A stretch of 64,000 nucleotides of DNA from Gordonia humi. Lineage in GTDB: Bacteria; Actinomycetota; Actinomycetes; Mycobacteriales; Mycobacteriaceae. Positions 61,116-64,000 of this stretch are shown here, in pieces (the first letter of the stretch is position 1; each line of letters begins with the position of its first letter). The notes under the pieces were generated by a model. The model had not been told where the DNA came from and did no database searches. It was given only the letters and a program-made list of their open reading frames with translations. The translations under genes were made by a program, and so were the position numbers. The DNA lies in the NCBI RefSeq assembly GCF_014197435.1, contig NZ_JACIFP010000001.1:1736001-1800000 (forward strand), given 5' to 3'.

Positions 61116-62564
61116 GTCGAGGCCGAAACCTCCAGGGGTCGTGCCCAGTGCGCGTCCGGTCGCCCGAAGCGGGTGCGCAGCTCGTTTCGAGCGATCTTCG
61201 CGAGACCGGTTCGAGGCAGTGACTCCACCACCTCGAGTCGTTCGGGGAGCTTCTGTTTCATCAGGTGTGCCCGAGTCAGGAAGTCGACGACCGCGGCGAG
61301 ATCGGGCGCTTCGACAACGGACTCGGGCACCACGACCGCGCATACCATTTCGCCGCGTTCGTCGTCCGGGACGCTGATCATTGCGACTTCGGCGATCGCC
61401 GGGTGCGCACTGAGCAGCTCCTCGATCTCCAGCGGAGCGATGTTCTCTCCCTTGCGAATGACAACGTCCTTGATCCGCCCCACCACTTCGATCTGACCGC
61501 CTGGATGGATTCGCGCGAGGTCGCCGGTGCGGAACCGCCCGTCCGCGGTGAACGCCTTTTAGGTCTCGACCGGGTCGGTGCAGCCGTGGCAGATGCCGCG
61601 CCCCGATATCTGGACCTCTCCGATCTCTCCCCGGGCCACCGGCCGGTGGTCAGCGGCTATCAGACGGGTGGTGTTGCCCGGGATCGACCTGCCGTCGGTC
61701 GCGGCCAGAATCGACGGATCATCGAGCGGGTCGGCCACGGCGGCCATTGGCACCTCGGTCATGCCGTAGTCATGAGCGACTGTCGCACCCATGACGTTGC
61801 GGATCTGGTGGAACTGCTCCGGTGGACACGGGGCGCCGCCGCCCTTGAACAAACGCAGGCTCGGTACCAATGGGGCGGGAGCACACCGCGGTGAGCAGGA
61901 ATTCGATGGCGCCGACATGCGCGACCGGGAATGCCGTCGCCACCACGTCGTCACCGTTCTCGCCGACCCGACCGTTTCCGGCGAATGCCCGGTCGGTGGT
62001 CAACAGGGGGACGTCGGTGTGCCGTGCGCCCTTCGGGAACCCGGTGCAACCGGAATTGAAGTACACCCAGGTGACCTCTTCGGCGTTCTGGGGCGCGCGC
62101 AGGGCCGGATCGGGATCGGCCTCCGGTGCCGTCGGACCGATCTCGACGACCGTCGGCGCAGCTTGGTCGCCGAGATCCAGGTCGCCGGCCAACGCGACGT
62201 AGTCGATGTTGTTCCATATTCCCGGCACCAGGACGAACTCGGCGTCGACAGCGGTCACCGCAGTGGAGACCTCGCGCTTCCCGCAGATAGGGGTGATCGG
62301 CGCTTGAAGCGCGCCCAGCCGCCGGAGCGCGAACATGACCAGCACCGTGCTGATCCGCGCCGGCAGTTGCCAGCAGACCCGCGAACCTCGCTCGATTCCG
62401 AGCGCCGCCAGTCCGGCGGCGACCCTGTCGACCGCCCCGTCGAACTACGCCCACGTCAAGGAGCGACCGAACTCGTCGGCCAATCCCGCGTCGTCTGGGC
62501 CCGCGCTGAGAGGTTGGCCGACTTGGTCGGCCTGTCCAGTACCCACAGCCAAGATGTGGTCGAT
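61043..62564 (-). pseudogene. Disrupted acyl-CoA synthetase (FadD-like)
   Basis: Pieces of one ANL ligase lie in order on the minus strand but not in one open frame. The N-terminal part (IERGSRVCWQLP, VYFNSGCTGFPKGA) is interrupted by TAG at 62445-62447. A frameshift near 61880 follows LLTAV. The middle part (KGGGAPCPPEQ, HDYGMTEVP) ends at TAA 61559-61561, where the frame resumes as KAFTADGRFRTGDLAR. The C-terminal part (GRIKDVVIRKGENIAP, GLAKIARNEL) is intact. A further TGA at 62565-62567 limits the N-terminus. The usual P-loop Thr/Ser are changed (NSGCTG). Three lesions make activity unlikely. Confidence 0.88.
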
Positions 62565-62668
62565 TCAGGCCTTTCGGATCGTTGCGTGCGCCGCAGAACG
62601 ATTCGATCGGTCGTGTCTCGAGCGACGCGTGAGGGCGAAGGCCGACATGAGGTGAGGTCGGCCCGCGG

Positions 62669-63022
62669 CTACTGCGCCTGTTTGGGAAGCCGGAAGGTGG
62701 CGCCGTCCCAGTAGTCGCGATTCGACGAGATCTTCCCGTCTACCAACGTGCCCACCGACGAGCCGCGCAGGCCCTGCGGCTGCATGATCCACTCGGCTGC
62801 GTACGCCGTCGGAGTACTGTGGCCGCTCACGACGTCGTAGGTCACGTTCGGGACGACCCGATTGGAGATCCGAACGAAATTGGCAACCTGGTGACGACCC
62901 CGGGAGATGTGTGCTGCGGTCACGTCCTCGTAGACGCAGTCCTCAGTGACGAAACTGGCCACCTTGTCCGGGTCCTCGGCGCTCCAGGCGTCGAAGTAGT
63001 CGAGAATCCATTGGTCGGTCAT
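62669..63022 (-). CDS. SnoaL-like (NTF2-fold) protein, second paralogue
   Basis: This 117-residue protein has a SnoaL/NTF2 fold (ILDYFDAWSAEDPDKVASFV, CVYEDVTAAH, EWIMQPQGLRGSSVG, ISSNRDYWDGATFR). It is clearly related to the protein at 58835-59179. ATG at 63020-63022 has GGAGGATACG upstream; an ATG five codons earlier is possible. It precedes the broken ligase gene on the same strand. A 19-bp palindrome lies 47 bp upstream. The function is unknown. Confidence 0.85.
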   Translation of the reverse strand: MTDQWILDYFDAWSAEDPDKVASFVTEDCVYEDVTAAHISRGRHQVANFVRISNRVVPNVTYDVVSGHSTPTAYAAEWIMQPQGLRGSSVGTLVDGKISSNRDYWDGATFRLPKQAQ

Positions 63023-63068
63023 GTCCGTATCCTCCATCGTCTCAAGGTTACTAAGTGTCAGGTATATG

Positions 63069-63087
63069 GCTACATCGTCGATGTAGC
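63069..63087. promoter_or_regulatory. 19-bp palindrome upstream of the second SnoaL-like gene
   Basis: GCTACATCG-T-CGATGTAGC is a perfect palindrome with 9-bp arms in an AT-rich promoter region. TGTCAGAA at 63190-63197 further up matches the right half of the island motif. A repressor-binding site is likely; the regulator is unknown. Confidence 0.6.
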
Positions 63088-63235
63088 GCTTGTCGTGGGG
63101 CATCTCGCATCATTTCAGAAAGTGCAGGTTAACATCCATAGGTTTCCTAAACTTCCTTGATCCTGCATGCGTAAAATTAAGTCCACGAGTGTCAGAAGAA
63201 GAACGATTTCGGCCTCGGGGAGTGTCGCACGCGAC

Positions 63236-63279
63236 AGCACGCCGGCGGGCGGCCCGGAAGGGCCGCCCGCCGGCGTGCT
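63236..63279. terminator. Terminator hairpin after the Liv-type binding-protein gene
   Basis: A perfect 20-bp stem starting AGCACGCCGG around the loop GGAA lies 24 bp downstream of the minus-strand binding-protein stop. It has no T-run but is very stable. Confidence 0.88.
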
Positions 63280-63303
63280 GTGGTCGGTGCAGCCGCTGCG
63301 TCG

Positions 63304-64000
63304 TCAGTGTGCTGCGTAGAGCGACGGGTCGATGGTCACCTGGTGGAAGTCGGTGAGTGATCCGTCGTCGTTCGCCTTCGCGACGATGCCGTCCGCGCTG
63401 CAGATGTTCTTGGAGATGGGGATCTGCTTCCCGTTGCACTGGAACATGATCCCGTCGGTCAGCGGGTACTCGACCGGGGGTGCGGTCTGAATGCCCTTGG
63501 TTACTGTCTGCGGGGTCGGATCGGTGACCTTCGCGGCGTTGAGCGCCTTGATCAAGCCGAGCATCGGCGCGTAGCCGACCGACGAGATCTGACCGAACTC
63601 CGCTCCGTCTCCGTACTTGGCGAGCGCCGCCGAGTAGACCTTCGAATCCGGCGCCTCCGGGTCGAGGTTCAGCTGCGCCGCGACGTTGATGTCCCGGTAG
63701 CCGTTGGGGATGGCGCTGCCGCCGCCCGGTGTGATGCACCGGTCGATGGCGAAGATTGGAGCATCCGGCTTGACCGTCTTGATCGCCTTGAACGCGCTCG
63801 AGCAGAAGCTGTCGTTACCGATCACGAAGAAGTTGTCCGCGTCGGCTCCGCCCGCAGTGATCTGCGGAGTCATGTCGGCGGTCCCCGGCGGCATGCCGAC
63901 GACGTTGAAGCCGAGGCCGGCGTTCTTCCAGATGATGCTGCCGAGCTGTCGGGTCGGCCCCTCTGCGCCGGGCACGCCGATTGAGACGCCGGTGGTGTGC
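63304..64000 (-). CDS. Liv-type ABC transporter substrate-binding protein, C-terminal part
   Basis: This is the C-terminal 231 residues of a periplasmic-binding protein of the branched-chain amino acid (Peripla_BP_6) type; the start lies beyond the right edge. Visible features are NAGLGFNVVGMPPGTADMTP, ADNFFVIGNDSF, APIFAIDRC and QISSVGYAPMLGLIKALN. Two Cys near the C-terminus (FQCNG, NICSADG) may pair. It is the likely partner of the LivHMG fusion and LivF at 52.6-56.1 kb, on the opposite strand. The substrate need not be an amino acid; such proteins also bind aromatic and aliphatic acids. Confidence 0.9.
   Translation of the reverse strand, partial: HTTGVSIGVPGAEGPTRQLGSIIWKNAGLGFNVVGMPPGTADMTPQITAGGADADNFFVIGNDSFCSSAFKAIKTVKPDAPIFAIDRCITPGGGSAIPNGYRDINVAAQLNLDPEAPDSKVYSAALAKYGDGAEFGQISSVGYAPMLGLIKALNAAKVTDPTPQTVTKGIQTAPPVEYPLTDGIMFQCNGKQIPISKNICSADGIVAKANDDGSLTDFHQVTIDPSLYAAH

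Overview
The window is high-GC DNA from an actinomycete. The organism is most likely a mycolic-acid-containing member of the Mycobacteriales (Gordonia, Williamsia or Rhodococcus-like). The grounds are an antigen-85-like mycolyltransferase, IdeR-type iron boxes, an NDMA/mycofactocin-type alcohol dehydrogenase, a luciferase-like F420-type oxidoreductase, ClpC and many ATGA gene overlaps. The genus is inference. I see no rRNA, tRNA or CRISPR array.

Layout. 1-5.6 kb holds two metal importers: the end of a manganese-type ABC system (binding protein plus ATPase running off the left edge) and a complete zinc system aztA/aztB/aztC/aztD with a Zur-like box. 5.7-20 kb is an iron-regulated region. A siderophore-interacting reductase diverges from an eight-gene biosynthetic operon across an IdeR box. 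A second IdeR box precedes an MTB12-like membrane protein and a siderophore ABC importer (binding protein and two permeases, no ATPase). The biosynthetic operon has an aryl-acid-type AMP ligase, a stand-alone amino-acid adenylation protein whose pocket residues resemble prolyl-AMP ligases, one carrier protein, three acyl-CoA-dehydrogenase-like proteins, an alpha/beta hydrolase and a fatty acyl-AMP ligase. It has no condensation domain. This is the best candidate for an undescribed pathway: an iron-repressed, pyrrole- or pyrroline-type metabolite.

20-21.5 kb is an IS30-family element that appears to have landed inside a terminator hairpin between convergent genes. 21.5-31.3 kb holds a drug-efflux MFS/MarR pair, glutathione peroxidase, purS-purQ, an M18 aminopeptidase, an HxlR/NmrA redox pair, and an operon of three exported proteins (LVIVD, DUF305, beta-propeller). 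31.6-40 kb holds clpC, two related membrane proteins, an SGNH hydrolase, a membrane acyltransferase and a mycolyltransferase.

40-64 kb is a catabolic island for a hydrophobic acid, alcohol or alkyl substrate. It contains a tandem TetR regulator, a MaoC heterodimer, a phosphotransferase-like protein, a flavin oxidoreductase, aldehyde and alcohol dehydrogenases, a P450, an enoyl-CoA hydratase, an OB-fold/Zn-ribbon protein, three SDRs, a single-polypeptide LivH-LivM-LivG transporter with LivF, a second TetR-controlled set, a broken acyl-CoA ligase, two SnoaL-like paralogues and a Liv-type binding protein cut by the right edge. P450, alcohol dehydrogenase and aldehyde dehydrogenase would oxidise a terminal carbon to an acid, and the crotonase, MaoC and SDR proteins would run beta-oxidation. 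A short operator-like motif recurs in front of several of these transcription units.
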